The notes: generated from the letters alone by a model not told the origin. Counted from the first letter of the stretch, positions 24,481 to 33,540 are shown. The stretch: 39,319 bases of DNA from Deltaproteobacteria bacterium (GCA_016234855.1 JACRNO010000040.1:1-39319); one strand, 5' to 3'. A program made the numbers and translations.

Positions 24481-25680
24481 ATGCCAACAACCGAACAATT
24501 CAACCTTCACTGCCCCGGGTTCAAGGCCGCGGGCATATCATGCGGGATTAAGAAGACGGGCAGGCCCGACCTTGCGTTGATATTGAGCGACGTGCCCGCG
24601 GTTGTAGCGGGCGTATTTACGACCAACAAGGTCAAGGCCGCGCCTGTCATCGTAGACATGGCCAGGGTAAAGAAAGGCAAGGCCATGGGCGTCATAGTCA
24701 ACAGCGGCAACGCCAACGCCTGCACGGGTAAAGACGGCATGAAGGCCGCGTTAAAGATGACCGGAGCGGTGGAGTCCGCGCTCGGGTTTGCCGAGGGCGA
24801 GATACTCGTCGCATCGACCGGGGTAATCGGCGTGCCCCTGCCGGTCGAGAAGGCCGAGGCAGGCGTCGGCCCGCTCGTTGGGGCGCTCAGCTACGGCGGT
24901 TTTAACGACGCGCTCGGCGCAATCATGACGACGGATGCGTTTCCCAAGGCCGCGCTTGCCAGCGGTCGCATAGGTGGTAAGACGATTACGATAACAGGGC
25001 TTGCCAAGGGCGCGGGCATGATATGCCCGAACATGGCCACCATGCTCGCCTTCTTCACAACTGACGCGGTTATCGGCAAGGCTGCGCTCAGCCGTGCGCT
25101 CAAAGACGTCGTTGACAGGACGTTTAACAGCATCATCGTGGACAACGACACGTCCACCAACGACACCGTCCTTATATTCGCCAACGGCGTAAGCAGCGGG
25201 GCCGAGATAAAGGCAGGCACGCCCGGGTACAGGGCGTTCTGCAAACTCCTCTTTCAGGCGGCCTCAAGGCTGGCTCATCTTATAGTCAAGGACGGGGAAG
25301 GGGCTACGCGCTTTATCGAGATTGCCGTTCGCGGGGCAATGAGCGCGCCTCAGGCGCGCATGGCCGCAAGGACAATAGCCGAGTCATACCTCGTTAAGAC
25401 GGCCTTTTTCGGCGGCGACCCCAATTGGGGCAGGATTATGGCGGCGCTCGGCAGGGCCGGTATAAAGATGAACGAAGAGAAGGTCAATATAATTTTCAAC
25501 GGCGTGCCCGTGGTGCGCCGCGGTCTTGATACCGGCAAAGAGGTTGAGGCCGCTCACGCGATAAAGGTCAAGGACGTGGCCGTTGGCATCGAACTCGGCA
25601 TGGGCAAGGCAGATGCAACGGTCTGGACCTCCGACCTCTCGCACGAATACGTCAGAATCAATTCGGCGTACAGGACGTAG
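24481..25680 (+). CDS. argJ: Glutamate N-acetyltransferase / amino-acid acetyltransferase ArgJ
   Basis: Transfers the acetyl group from N-acetylornithine to glutamate, closing the cyclic arginine route; many ArgJ also use acetyl-CoA. The 399-residue precursor cleaves itself before the threonine in GMICPNMATMLAFFTTDA (Thr187) to give two subunits. Other motifs: GVFTTNKVKAAPV, VNSGNANACTGKDG, STGVIGVPLP and FFGGDPNWGRIMAALGRAG. Starts with ATG. It stands alone between AT-rich DNA and a repeat, away from the other arg genes. Confidence 0.97.
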   Translation: MPTTEQFNLHCPGFKAAGISCGIKKTGRPDLALILSDVPAVVAGVFTTNKVKAAPVIVDMARVKKGKAMGVIVNSGNANACTGKDGMKAALKMTGAVESALGFAEGEILVASTGVIGVPLPVEKAEAGVGPLVGALSYGGFNDALGAIMTTDAFPKAALASGRIGGKTITITGLAKGAGMICPNMATMLAFFTTDAVIGKAALSRALKDVVDRTFNSIIVDNDTSTNDTVLIFANGVSSGAEIKAGTPGYRAFCKLLFQAASRLAHLIVKDGEGATRFIEIAVRGAMSAPQARMAARTIAESYLVKTAFFGGDPNWGRIMAALGRAGIKMNEEKVNIIFNGVPVVRRGLDTGKEVEAAHAIKVKDVAVGIELGMGKADATVWTSDLSHEYVRINSAYRT

Positions 25681-25681
25681 G

Positions 25682-25760
25682 GGACGGGGGTTTCTTCCCC
25701 CTTGGAAAAGGGGGCGGGGCACCCGCGCCAAGTGGCGTGGGTCGCGGGGATTTTCAGATG
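25682..25760. repeat. Polypurine hairpin and CCACGC palindrome after argJ
   Basis: CCCCCTTGGAAAAGGGGG followed by ACCCGCGCCAAGTGGCGTGGGT, the latter also seen near 29500-29520 as ACCCACGCCGTTGGCGTGGGT. Same families as elsewhere in the window. Confidence 0.65.
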
Positions 25761-25830
25761 GGTTTTTTACAAAATTTCTTTATGGGTGTGGATTCCTGAA
25801 GTGACAATGCGCATCAAAGGAGTCTTTCCA

Positions 25831-26697
25831 ATGATAACTGCGAAGCAGATTCTTTTGGTGGAGATTGTGTTTTCAATCTTATTTGTCCTTTCCGGCAACT
25901 TGTTTGCTGCTGAAAAAATATTCATCAAGGAGTATACCTATCAGGCAAGCGAGATAGACAGCAAGGTAACTTCCCGCGCACAGGCGCTTGAGCAGGCAAA
26001 GAGGCTCGTGCTTGAAGAACTTGGCACCTATCTTATAAGCAAGACCGAGGTCAAGGATTTTGCGATAACGAGCGACAAGGTTACCGTGCTTACGGCCGGC
26101 GTAGTCCAGACCGAGATAATCGATGAAAAATGGGACGGCGAAAGATATCAACTGAAGGCGCGTATAAAGGCAGACCCGGACGAGGTGGCAAAGGCGATTG
26201 ACAAACTTCGTAAGGACGATAAGAAAACTGAAGAACTGACTGATGCGAAGAAACGCGCCGATGACGCGCTCAAAGAGATTGAAAAACTCAAGGCCGAGCT
26301 GGATACCGTAAAAAACGACAAGTCAAAACAGCTTGCTTATGTGAACAAGGTCAATGACTTGAGCGCAACGGAGTGGTTTGAGAAGGGTTATGCATTTGGA
26401 AGTTCCAATGATTGGGACGGCGCGATAGCCGCTTATTCAAAGGCAATCGAGCTTGACCCTTATTATGCCAGCGCTTACAGTAGACGCGGGTGGGCGTATG
26501 GGATGAAACGCCAATACGACAGGGCTATTGAGGATTACAACAAGGTAATATCGCTGGAGCCGGGTAACGCTGGAGTCTACTGGTTGCGCGGGAGTGCGTA
26601 TTATAATAAAGGTCAAGAAAGTTGGGGCATAGCTGACTATAAAAAAGCCTGCGAGCTTAACAGGAATCTTCTCTTCTGTGAGGAATATCTAAGATAG
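25831..26697 (+). CDS. Secreted FlgT/LPP20-like domain protein with TPRs
   Basis: 288 residues. A signal peptide (ILLVEIVFSILFVLSGNLFAAE) is followed by a domain IFIKEYTYQASEIDSKVTSRAQALEQAKRLVLEELGTYLIS, which resembles the N-terminal domain of FlgT/LPP20-type envelope proteins. A coiled-coil linker (about 120-165) and two or three TPRs (WFEKGYAFGSSNDWDGAIAAYSKAIELDP and ASAYSRRGWAYGMKRQYDRAIEDYNKVISLEP) come next. ATG at 25831 chosen because AAAGGAG (25816-25822) precedes it; an ATG at 25807 is also in frame. Likely a periplasmic protein-interaction scaffold; its partner is unknown. The 206-bp gap after it shows no clear feature. Confidence 0.75.
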   Translation: MITAKQILLVEIVFSILFVLSGNLFAAEKIFIKEYTYQASEIDSKVTSRAQALEQAKRLVLEELGTYLISKTEVKDFAITSDKVTVLTAGVVQTEIIDEKWDGERYQLKARIKADPDEVAKAIDKLRKDDKKTEELTDAKKRADDALKEIEKLKAELDTVKNDKSKQLAYVNKVNDLSATEWFEKGYAFGSSNDWDGAIAAYSKAIELDPYYASAYSRRGWAYGMKRQYDRAIEDYNKVISLEPGNAGVYWLRGSAYYNKGQESWGIADYKKACELNRNLLFCEEYLR

Positions 26698-26903
26698 ACG
26701 TCGTAATAGACGCGCCGGTACATTACGAAAGGGTATATGAGAGCGTCAATCGCATCACCCTCAAGGCGTCATTACTCCGGTAATATCAATTGACGGAGCA
26801 TTGTGGTTTTGATTATTACCCGAGTAAAAATATGATAATGACAAAAATGAATTAATCAGAAATTTTCTTAATACTCCCAAAACGCTCTTAAGGAGCCTTT
26901 TCC

Positions 26904-27638
26904 ATGAAGTTATTCAATCGTCTTTTATCCATCATCACCCCATCCAAGGCGCCTGAACAGGCGCCGCTTGACGAGGCTGCACAGCAGGCCGCAAACCATT
27001 TCTCAGCCGGGGTCGAGTTGCATCTGTCGGGCGACCTTGACGGGGCGCTTGCGGCGTATGAAAAGGCCGTCTCCTTCAAACCGAACTTTTCCGAGGCCTG
27101 GTACAACAGCGGGAATGCCTGGGCTGACAAGGGTGAATACGACAAGGCCATCGAGGCCTACACAAAGACCATCTCCATCAAAGCGAATTATGCGGAGGCT
27201 TTCAGCAACCGCGGGGCCGCCTATAACCGCAAGGGCCAGTTCGACAGGGCGCTGGAAGACTTCAACAAGGCCATAATCCTCGCCCCGGGTATGGCCGAGG
27301 CCTACGTAAACCGCGGCAACGCGTATGACGACAACGACCGGTTCGATAAGGCGATAGCGGATTTTGACAAGGCCATAGAGATAGAGCCTGATTACGCCGA
27401 TGCTTACAACAACCGCGGAAACGTACACGCGAGGAAGGGCGGGTATGAGCGGGCCATCGTCGATTACAGCAAGGCCATCAAGCTCAATCCTGACAATGCC
27501 GACGCTTATAACAATCGCGGCATCGCGTATTACAGGTTGAACAAGATAAAAGAGATGTGCGCCGATTTCAAGCGCGCCTGCGAGCTTGGCGTTTGCGACA
27601 GCCTGAATTGGGCAAAAGAGCAGGGGTATTGCGATTGA
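26904..27638 (+). CDS. TPR repeat protein
   Basis: 244 residues, no signal peptide. After a short N-terminus there are six tandem tetratricopeptide repeats from about residue 28 to 232, each ending in a KAI.L.P..A-type helix B, for example FSEAWYNSGNAWADKGEY and YADAYNNRGNVHARKGGY. The repeats are of the bacterial NRG (Asn-Arg-Gly) subtype. AAGGAG ribosome site upstream. It shares its repeat type with the preceding secreted TPR protein, so the pair may be related by duplication. Function is protein binding; target unknown. Confidence 0.8.
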   Translation: MKLFNRLLSIITPSKAPEQAPLDEAAQQAANHFSAGVELHLSGDLDGALAAYEKAVSFKPNFSEAWYNSGNAWADKGEYDKAIEAYTKTISIKANYAEAFSNRGAAYNRKGQFDRALEDFNKAIILAPGMAEAYVNRGNAYDDNDRFDKAIADFDKAIEIEPDYADAYNNRGNVHARKGGYERAIVDYSKAIKLNPDNADAYNNRGIAYYRLNKIKEMCADFKRACELGVCDSLNWAKEQGYCD

Positions 27639-27671
27639 GAGGGCGGATAAATCGTCCGGTGAATGGTTTGG

Positions 27672-27853
27672 CAGGTTGTTGAAAAAGTCCCAATACGTCA
27701 TCCCCGAGGTCTTTGTCCCGGACTAATACATTCGGGGACGAATCCGGTTTTTGTAAGATCAGCAACTTATGGATTCCCGCTGCTGCCGGCCCTCGTGAAG
27801 ATGGGGGCGGGAATGATTACATGGAGCGGCAACGCAGTGTTTTTCAACAGTCA
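27672..27853. repeat. Short element with GTTGTTGAAAAA inverted ends
   Basis: The left end CAGGTTGTTGAAAAA and right end TTTTTCAACAGTCAGG are inverted repeats around about 150 bp that contain an ATTCCCGC/GCGGGAAT inner repeat and no gene. Same family as 304-418 and 29285-29676. Confidence 0.65.
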
Positions 27854-27907
27854 GGGTTTATCCGGCGCAAGTCCGGCTGACTGAGAAGATGAAGGGGGGG
27901 GGCTTTA

Positions 27908-28330
27908 ATGTCCATCTATGCAAAAGAGGCCGACAGGTGGCTGCGCCAGGCCGAGTATGACCTGAAGGTCTCGCAGTGGTGCCAGCAAGGCGGTTTCCAC
28001 GCGCCCGCGTGCTTCTGGGCGCAGCAGTCGGCGGCAAAGTCTCTTCGGGCATTCCTCTTCATCAACGGCGAGGACGCGCACGAGACCCGCTCGGTAGTTG
28101 AATTGCTTGAGCGCGCCCTGACCTATGATGAGGGTTTCAAGCCTCATGTCGGCGGCGCCGGGTCGCTGGATATCTATTACAAGACCTCGCGGTTCCCCGA
28201 CGCCATCCCGGGCGGCATACCGGCGGAGGTCATAGCGGTCAAGGACTCGCAGGAGGCCATACGCCAGGCCGCCGATATCATAGCGGTCGTCGAGAAAAAG
28301 AGGAAGGGTTATCTGCCGGACGAATTCTGA
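27908..28330 (+). CDS. HEPN-domain protein
   Basis: 140 residues of all-helical HEPN type: EADRWLRQAEYDLKVSQWC, ACFWAQQSAAKSLRAFLFINGEDAHETRSVVELLERAL and a C-terminal DSQEAIRQAADIIAVVEKKR helix. Proteins of this kind usually pair with a MNT nucleotidyltransferase as toxin-antitoxin modules or act as tRNA/RNA-handling accessory proteins. No nucleotidyltransferase gene is adjacent. An exact RxxxxH RNase motif is not evident, so toxicity is doubtful. The ribosome site is a run of G from the preceding DNA. Confidence 0.75.
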   Translation: MSIYAKEADRWLRQAEYDLKVSQWCQQGGFHAPACFWAQQSAAKSLRAFLFINGEDAHETRSVVELLERALTYDEGFKPHVGGAGSLDIYYKTSRFPDAIPGGIPAEVIAVKDSQEAIRQAADIIAVVEKKRKGYLPDEF

Positions 28331-28495
28331 GCCGGGCGGCTAAGCGCCAGGTGCGCCTGAAAAAGCGGAGAGACGTTGCCCGTCAGGGTCGTGGTGAATC
28401 CATTACCACCATAGGCCTTTCTTCTCACTTTATGTCCGATAGACAGGGCTTGTTGGTTGGCGCCTCCGGCGCGCCGCATCCCGTATCCCACTACT

Positions 28496-29284
28496 ATGCC
28501 CTTACTGTACGATAACATCATCCTCATCATCCCGTTCCTATTCGGGGCCGTGGTCGGCAGCTTTCTCAACGTCTGCATCTACCGCATCCCTGCCGGTCTT
28601 TCGGTGGTTTCTCCCGCGTCAAGGTGCTCGTCATGCGGCGCCGGGGTCGCGTTCTATGACAATATCCCGATATTGAGCTATATTATACTCAGGGGAAGAT
28701 GCCGCGCGTGCAGGGCGCCGTTCTCGGTCCAATACCCGTTCGTGGAGGCGTTGACCGGCGGGTTTGCCGCGCTCATCTTCCATCTCTACGGGCCGAGCCC
28801 GGAATTTTTCGTCTACTTCGTCTTTACCGCGGCGTTAATCGTCATCACGTTCATCGACCTTGAGCACCGGATAATCCCGGACGTCATAAGCCTGCCAGGC
28901 ATACCCATAGGCTTTGCCGCCTCGTTCTTTATCGCTTCGCCGGGGTGGATGAATTCGGCCATAGGCGCCGTGCTTGGCGGCGGCTTTCTCCTTATCGTTT
29001 CAGTCGGCTACTATCTGCTTGCAAAGCGTTCCGGTATGGGCGGCGGGGACATCAAGCTCCTTGCCATGATAGGCGCCTTTCTCGGGTGGAAGGGGGTCGT
29101 CGTAACCGTGTTGCTCAGTTCTTTCGTCGGCGCGGTCATAGGCGGGGCGTTAATGGTCATCGCTGGCAAGAAGAGCAGATACGCCATACCGTTCGGGCCG
29201 TTTCTGGCCTTTGGCGCGCTGGTATATCTTTTTATCGGGGATATCCTTATCGAGTGGTACCTGCGTTTCGCCTTTGGCGGTTAG
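28496..29284 (+). CDS. pilD: Type IV prepilin peptidase / N-methyltransferase
   Basis: Inner-membrane aspartyl protease that cuts the leader from type IV prepilins and methylates the new N-terminus. The 262-residue product has FGAVVGSFLNVCIYRIP, a cytoplasmic zinc loop with C44/C47 and C69/C72 (RCSSCG, RCRACR), catalytic-site aspartates in FIDLEHRIIPD (D121, D129) and GGGDIKL (D185), and about seven membrane helices. The ATG at 28496 gives the usual N-terminus; a TTG at 28457 would add 13 residues. Encoded just upstream of a pilin-linked two-component system and the minor pilins it should process. Confidence 0.95.
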   Translation: MPLLYDNIILIIPFLFGAVVGSFLNVCIYRIPAGLSVVSPASRCSSCGAGVAFYDNIPILSYIILRGRCRACRAPFSVQYPFVEALTGGFAALIFHLYGPSPEFFVYFVFTAALIVITFIDLEHRIIPDVISLPGIPIGFAASFFIASPGWMNSAIGAVLGGGFLLIVSVGYYLLAKRSGMGGGDIKLLAMIGAFLGWKGVVVTVLLSSFVGAVIGGALMVIAGKKSRYAIPFGPFLAFGALVYLFIGDILIEWYLRFAFGG

Positions 29285-29676
29285 CAGGTTGCTGAAAAAC
29301 TCGAAATTTGGACAGCCTGCTCTCTGGCCGCTCGCCAAAGGCGAGCAATATAAAAGAACAACTTCATTGCCAGCAGACGTAGTCTGCAATCTTCCCATTG
29401 CAATAATAAAGACGCAATGGGAACCCAGCCATAGACTCACGCTTCTCGCGTGGGTGCCCCGAGGCGTCGAGGAGCGACGAATGAGGTAAATCCCCGACCC
29501 ACGCCGTTGGCGTGGGTACCCCGCCCCCTTTACAAAGGGGGAAGCTGCGCCGCGGTGAGGAGCGGTTGCGAGGCGCAGCCGAAGCAAACCCGGAGTTTTT
29601 GTTGCGCAACCGGATTCCTCGCTTTGCTCGGAACAGGCTCCGACAACGAAGCAGATGGGCGTTTTTCAGCAGTCTG
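29285..29676. repeat. 392-bp composite repeat element with GTTGCTGAAAAA ends
   Basis: Ends CAGGTTGCTGAAAAAC and GTTTTTCAGCAGTCTG are inverted repeats. Inside are the 75-bp repeat shared with 415-489 (here 29313-29387), a CCCACGCCGTTGGCGTGGG palindrome, a CCCCCTTTACAAAGGGGG hairpin and further palindromes. No coding capacity that I trust. It separates pilD from the sensor kinase gene. Confidence 0.65.
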
Positions 29677-29750
29677 TTAGGCGGACCTGTGTATAAAGTC
29701 ACGGTCTTACCCAGCCGCGTGCGCGTATATTGGTATGGGAGAAGGGATAG

Positions 29751-31301
29751 ATGCCAAAGGCGCAGCTCGGGATACGCTCTCAACTCATAGCCGGTATCGT
29801 TATAGCCACCCTTGCCGGCATGGGCCTTGTCGGACTTTTCAGCATAATCGCCGTCGAGAGGATATCATTATACTGGAAGGTAACCGAGGCGCAAAGGATT
29901 GTGGAGATGGTGCGCGTCTTTCAGCGCTCCTCCGGCCCCTTCGCCGAACAGGACGCCTTCAAGCACGCCGCGGCCGCGCTCAAGGCGGCGGGCGTCGAGG
30001 CCTATGAGTTCACCGGCCGCGACAACAGGGTTCTCGAAAGTGGCGGCGTCCTTCCGGATGAAGAGGGCACGGACGTCTCATACTCGGCGGATATGCGGGT
30101 CAGGAGCATCGGCGCCGGCCCTTTCAAGGGGCTTGGGACCATGCTCTATATTACCGCGCCGTTTCATGATAACGCGGGACTGGTGAGCGGCCGTCTCGCC
30201 TTTACCGTCTCAATGAGCGAGGTAAGGAGGCAGACGGCGGAGGTAAGGCGGCTGCTCTTCTTTTTTGCGCTCTTCGATTCATCCATAGTTATAGGCCTCG
30301 GCGTCTATTTTCTCTCCCGCTCCATCACGTCTCCGATACGCGCGCTTACGGCCGCGGCCACAAGGATATCCGGCGGCAGTCTCGGCGAGCGGGTCAAGGT
30401 GGAGGCCGATAACGAGATAGGGAGCCTTGCCAGGTCGTTCAACGTCATGGCTGACAAGCTCGAGGCGGAGATAAAGGCGCTTGAGCGCCTGAATACCGAG
30501 CTTGTCTCAACTCAGGAGGAGCTTCTCAGGACCTCTACACTTGCCGCCATAGGCAACCTCGCCGCGGGCATAGCGCACGAGGTGGGCAACCCGTTGGGCG
30601 CGTTATCCGGGTACCTGGATATCCTCCGGCGCGGCGCAACGGACGAGGCCGAGGAGAGGGAGGTCGTAAGCCGGGCGATTTCCGAGCTCGGAAGGATAGA
30701 CGCCATCGTCAGGGATTTTCTCGACGTATCGAGGCCGCCGAAGGCCTCGGATACGCCGGTCGAGATAAACAGCGTCGTCACGGAGGCGGTCTCGACGGCG
30801 CGGGCGCACCCGGCCTTTACCGGCGTCAAGGTCGAGATGCGTTTGACCGAGGGCTTGCCGTTCCTGATGATGGACGACGGCAAGCTCCGCCAGGTCTTTA
30901 TAAATCTCCTGATTAACGCCGCCGAGTCGATGCGAACGGTCTCCGGCGCAAAGACCGTCGTCGTTGCCACCGCGCTTTTAAAGAGGCAGTGCGACGCATC
31001 GGGCCGGATGACGGCGCTGCGCCGTAAAGACGACCGTTTCCTCGGAAAGGGCGGCGAGCGGGTGAGGGAATTTATCGCGGTGAGCTTTGCCGATACCGGC
31101 TCCGGCATAAGCGAGGCTGATGCGGCCCGGGTCTTCGAGCCTTTTTTCACGACCAAGGGCGCGCTCGGCACCGGGCTGGGGCTTTTTGTCTCCCACTCGA
31201 TAATAAAGGCCTACGGCGGAGATATAGCCGTCTCGTCCGGGCCCGGCGCCGGAGCGACGTTCACGGTGATGCTGCCGTCATTGGCACAGGATGAGCAATG
31301 A
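29751..31301 (+). CDS. HAMP-containing sensor histidine kinase, PilS/NtrB-like role
   Basis: 516 residues: membrane helix 1 (about 12-36), a periplasmic sensor domain (about 37-160), helix 2 (about 164-186), HAMP (187-240), dimerisation domain with phospho-acceptor H276 in GIAHEVGNPLGALSGYL, and an ATPase domain with the N box FINLLINAAES, G1 box DTGSGI and G2 box GTGLGLF. The HE.GNPL H-box is typical of kinases paired with sigma-54 activators. Its last four bases overlap the regulator gene (ATGA), so they are a cognate pair. Classical PilS has a six-helix sensor; this two-helix HAMP form differs, so its signal is probably different. Confidence 0.92.
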   Translation: MPKAQLGIRSQLIAGIVIATLAGMGLVGLFSIIAVERISLYWKVTEAQRIVEMVRVFQRSSGPFAEQDAFKHAAAALKAAGVEAYEFTGRDNRVLESGGVLPDEEGTDVSYSADMRVRSIGAGPFKGLGTMLYITAPFHDNAGLVSGRLAFTVSMSEVRRQTAEVRRLLFFFALFDSSIVIGLGVYFLSRSITSPIRALTAAATRISGGSLGERVKVEADNEIGSLARSFNVMADKLEAEIKALERLNTELVSTQEELLRTSTLAAIGNLAAGIAHEVGNPLGALSGYLDILRRGATDEAEEREVVSRAISELGRIDAIVRDFLDVSRPPKASDTPVEINSVVTEAVSTARAHPAFTGVKVEMRLTEGLPFLMMDDGKLRQVFINLLINAAESMRTVSGAKTVVVATALLKRQCDASGRMTALRRKDDRFLGKGGERVREFIAVSFADTGSGISEADAARVFEPFFTTKGALGTGLGLFVSHSIIKAYGGDIAVSSGPGAGATFTVMLPSLAQDEQ

Positions 31302-32647
31302 AGATAATCATAATCGACGATGAAGATTCCATGCGGCACATGCTCTCCGTAATCCTCAAGAGGGAGGGCTACGACGTAGCCGCTTGCGCCGACGCCCGCG
31401 CCGCGCTGCCGCTCGTCGAGTCAGGCGAGTATGACTTCGTCCTGTGCGATATAAAGATGCCCGGCATGAGCGGACTGGATTTTCTCAAGGCGCTCGGCGC
31501 AAAGGGCGTCAACCAGACCGTCATCATGATGAGCGCCTACGGCACCGTGGATACCGCCCTTGAATGCATGAAGCACGGGGCTTACGACTACATCTCCAAG
31601 CCGTTCAAGGCCGACGAGATAATACTTACCGTAAAGAAGGCCGAAGAGAGGGAAAGGCTCAAGCGCGAGAACCTCAGGCTCAAGGGCGAGACGCTCAGGG
31701 ACTATGATTTCAAGAATATCATCACCAAAGACCCTGCCATGTTCGAGATACTCGCCCTTGTCAGGAAGGTGGCGGACTATTCCACGCCCGTGATGATAGG
31801 GGGCGAGAGCGGCACGGGCAAGGAGCTTGTTGCAAGGGCCATACATTACGGCGGGGTCAGGGCGGGCGAGTCTTTTGTCGCGGTCAACTGCGGGGCCATC
31901 CCTCCGAACCTGCTCGAGAGCGAGCTCTTCGGCCACGTAAAGGGGGCCTTTACTGACGCCCACAGGACAAAGACGGGGCTATTTCAGGAGGCGGACCGCG
32001 GCACGCTCTTCCTTGACGAGATAGGCGAACTGCCCATGGACCTGCAGGTCAAGCTCCTTCGCACGCTTCAGGAGGGGGAGATAAGGCGCGTAGGCGACGT
32101 TAAATCGATAAAGATAGACACGCGGGTCGTGGCCGCGAGCGTAAGAGACATCAAGGCTGACATAAGGGCCGGCCGTTTCAGGGAAGACCTCTACTACAGG
32201 CTCAACGTCATAGAGATAAAGCTGCCGCCGCTTCGCGAGCGCGTCGAAGATATACCGGGCCTCGTTGCCCACTTTATCGATAAATACGCGAAAAAGTTCG
32301 GCAAGCGCGTAAAGGCCGTCTCCCCGGAGGTCGTGGCGGAACTCAAGGGTTACCAGTGGCCGGGAAATATTCGCGAGCTTGAAAACGTCATCGAGCGGGC
32401 CATGATACTCGAGGAAGGCGACGTCATCGGCAAGGCCGCGCTCCCCATGCGCGAGGCGGCCTTTGACCTGGGCCTGTGCATACCGTTCACCGATTCCCTT
32501 TCCATAAAGCGGGCCCAGGAGGTGATTGAAAGGGAACTCATAGTCCGCGCCCTTGAAAAGACCGGCAATAACAAGACAAAGGCCGCGGAACTCCTTGATA
32601 TCAGCATGACGGCTCTCCTTTATAAGATAAAAAATTATGAACTATAA
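31298..32647 (+). CDS. Sigma-54-dependent response regulator (NtrC/PilR family)
   Basis: 449 residues in three domains: receiver (1-120) with phospho-acceptor D51 in LCDIKMPGMSG; AAA+ activator domain (about 140-375) with Walker A GESGTGKE, the sigma-54 contact loop GAFTDA, Walker B LFLDEIGELP and WPGNIRELENVIERA; and a C-terminal Fis-type helix-turn-helix (ALEKTGNNKTKAAELLDISMTALLYKIK). The contact loop has D instead of the commonest G (GAFTGA), a frequent natural variant. The gene overlaps its kinase by four bases, and a -24/-12 promoter follows 66 bp after its stop, in front of minor pilin genes, which suggests the direct target. Confidence 0.94.
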   Translation: MKIIIIDDEDSMRHMLSVILKREGYDVAACADARAALPLVESGEYDFVLCDIKMPGMSGLDFLKALGAKGVNQTVIMMSAYGTVDTALECMKHGAYDYISKPFKADEIILTVKKAEERERLKRENLRLKGETLRDYDFKNIITKDPAMFEILALVRKVADYSTPVMIGGESGTGKELVARAIHYGGVRAGESFVAVNCGAIPPNLLESELFGHVKGAFTDAHRTKTGLFQEADRGTLFLDEIGELPMDLQVKLLRTLQEGEIRRVGDVKSIKIDTRVVAASVRDIKADIRAGRFREDLYYRLNVIEIKLPPLRERVEDIPGLVAHFIDKYAKKFGKRVKAVSPEVVAELKGYQWPGNIRELENVIERAMILEEGDVIGKAALPMREAAFDLGLCIPFTDSLSIKRAQEVIERELIVRALEKTGNNKTKAAELLDISMTALLYKIKNYEL

Positions 32648-32712
32648 AAAAAGTGATAGGTTTTGGGGCCTCTTGCAAAAATAAATATCTGCAATATCAA
32701 TGGGTTGACTTC

Positions 32713-32728
32713 TGGCATGTGCCTTGCA
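32713..32728 (+). promoter_or_regulatory. Sigma-54 (-24/-12) promoter before the minor pilins
   Basis: TGGCATG-TGCC-TTGCA fits the TGGCACG-N4-TTGCW consensus with one mismatch and has GG and GC ten bases apart. The transcript would start near 32739 and pass through a MITE-like element before fimT. Its position behind a sigma-54 activator gene strengthens the call. Confidence 0.75.
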
Positions 32729-32758
32729 ACTACATAGAAGCAGGATTATAGTATATAC

Positions 32759-32906
32759 TTAGGAAGCTCTGATTAATTAAATCGAATTGTCATTTCGAGC
32801 GTAGCGAGAAATCTTGTCCCTAAGGCAAATCAGCAAGTTACAAGATTCCTCGTCGCAAAAGCGCTCCGTCGGAATGACAAAAAGCGAATTAATCAGAGGT
32901 TCCCTT
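32759..32906. mobile_element. MITE-like element, copy 2
   Basis: Ends GGAAGCTCTGATTAATT and AATTAATCAGAGGTTCC are inverted repeats with one mismatch; 148 bp in total, no ORF. It lies between the sigma-54 promoter and the fimT start, so it forms most of the untranslated leader. Confidence 0.8.
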
Positions 32907-32967
32907 ACTGATGCAGAGACAGCGGCGTGACTGTCAGATTTAACAATAAGAAGGCATGGCAGGGGTT

Positions 32968-33513
32968 ATGGCGAGAAAAGGCAAGGGTTCAGATAAAGGT
33001 TTTAGTTTAATAGAGATGTTGGTGACTATTGCCCTCATAGCTATTATGGCCGGTATAGCCTTTCCGGCGATTATAAGTCAGATGGCCCATATACGGCTTA
33101 CAAGGACAACGAGGGATATTGCCGTCGCCATGCAGGCGGCAAGGCTCAAGGCCATAGCCCGTAACGTCAAGTTCAAGGTCTTTATCCAGCAGGGCGCGCC
33201 GGATAACTACAGGTTGATGTATTGCGACACGGCCGTGGGGGCGTGCGCTAACGCGACCCTCGGGGCGGGAGGCGGATGGACGAATGACCCATCCGAGTAC
33301 GGCGGGGGCAAGGATGTGCCGGGCGGCATAAACATCACCGCGCCCGCGGCAAGCAGTCAGACGATATTCTTCCCGGCCGGCACGGCGACGAACGAGGCTG
33401 ACACAACGGCAGATCAAGCGATATGTATACAAAACACCGGTAATATGGCGGATGCGATGGTGGTGGGTATAAGGGGCGCAACAGGCAGGGTCTCGGTAAC
33501 TTCGGGGTGTTAA
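32968..33513 (+). CDS. Type IV minor pilin, FimT/GspH-like
   Basis: 181 residues. The prepilin cleavage site is DKG|FSLIEMLVTIALIAIMAGIAFPA, giving a mature N-terminal Phe and Glu at +5, followed by the hydrophobic assembly helix. The body is of GspH/FimT type, with an early RLTRTTRDIAVAMQAARLKAIARN segment and a late VVGIRGATGRVSVTSGC. Start ATG 32968, with AGGGG upstream, gives an 11-residue leader; ATG 32956 is also in frame. It would be cut by the upstream-encoded prepilin peptidase and join the initiating minor-pilin complex of the pilus or pseudopilus. Confidence 0.9.
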   Translation: MARKGKGSDKGFSLIEMLVTIALIAIMAGIAFPAIISQMAHIRLTRTTRDIAVAMQAARLKAIARNVKFKVFIQQGAPDNYRLMYCDTAVGACANATLGAGGGWTNDPSEYGGGKDVPGGINITAPAASSQTIFFPAGTATNEADTTADQAICIQNTGNMADAMVVGIRGATGRVSVTSGC

Positions 33514-33540
33514 CCCCTTGTCCGCGTAGTTTTGTTTTTT

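Noticed and set aside
29450-29790. Reading frames between pilD and the sensor kinase
   Set aside because: They run through palindromic repeat DNA and have no family resemblance.
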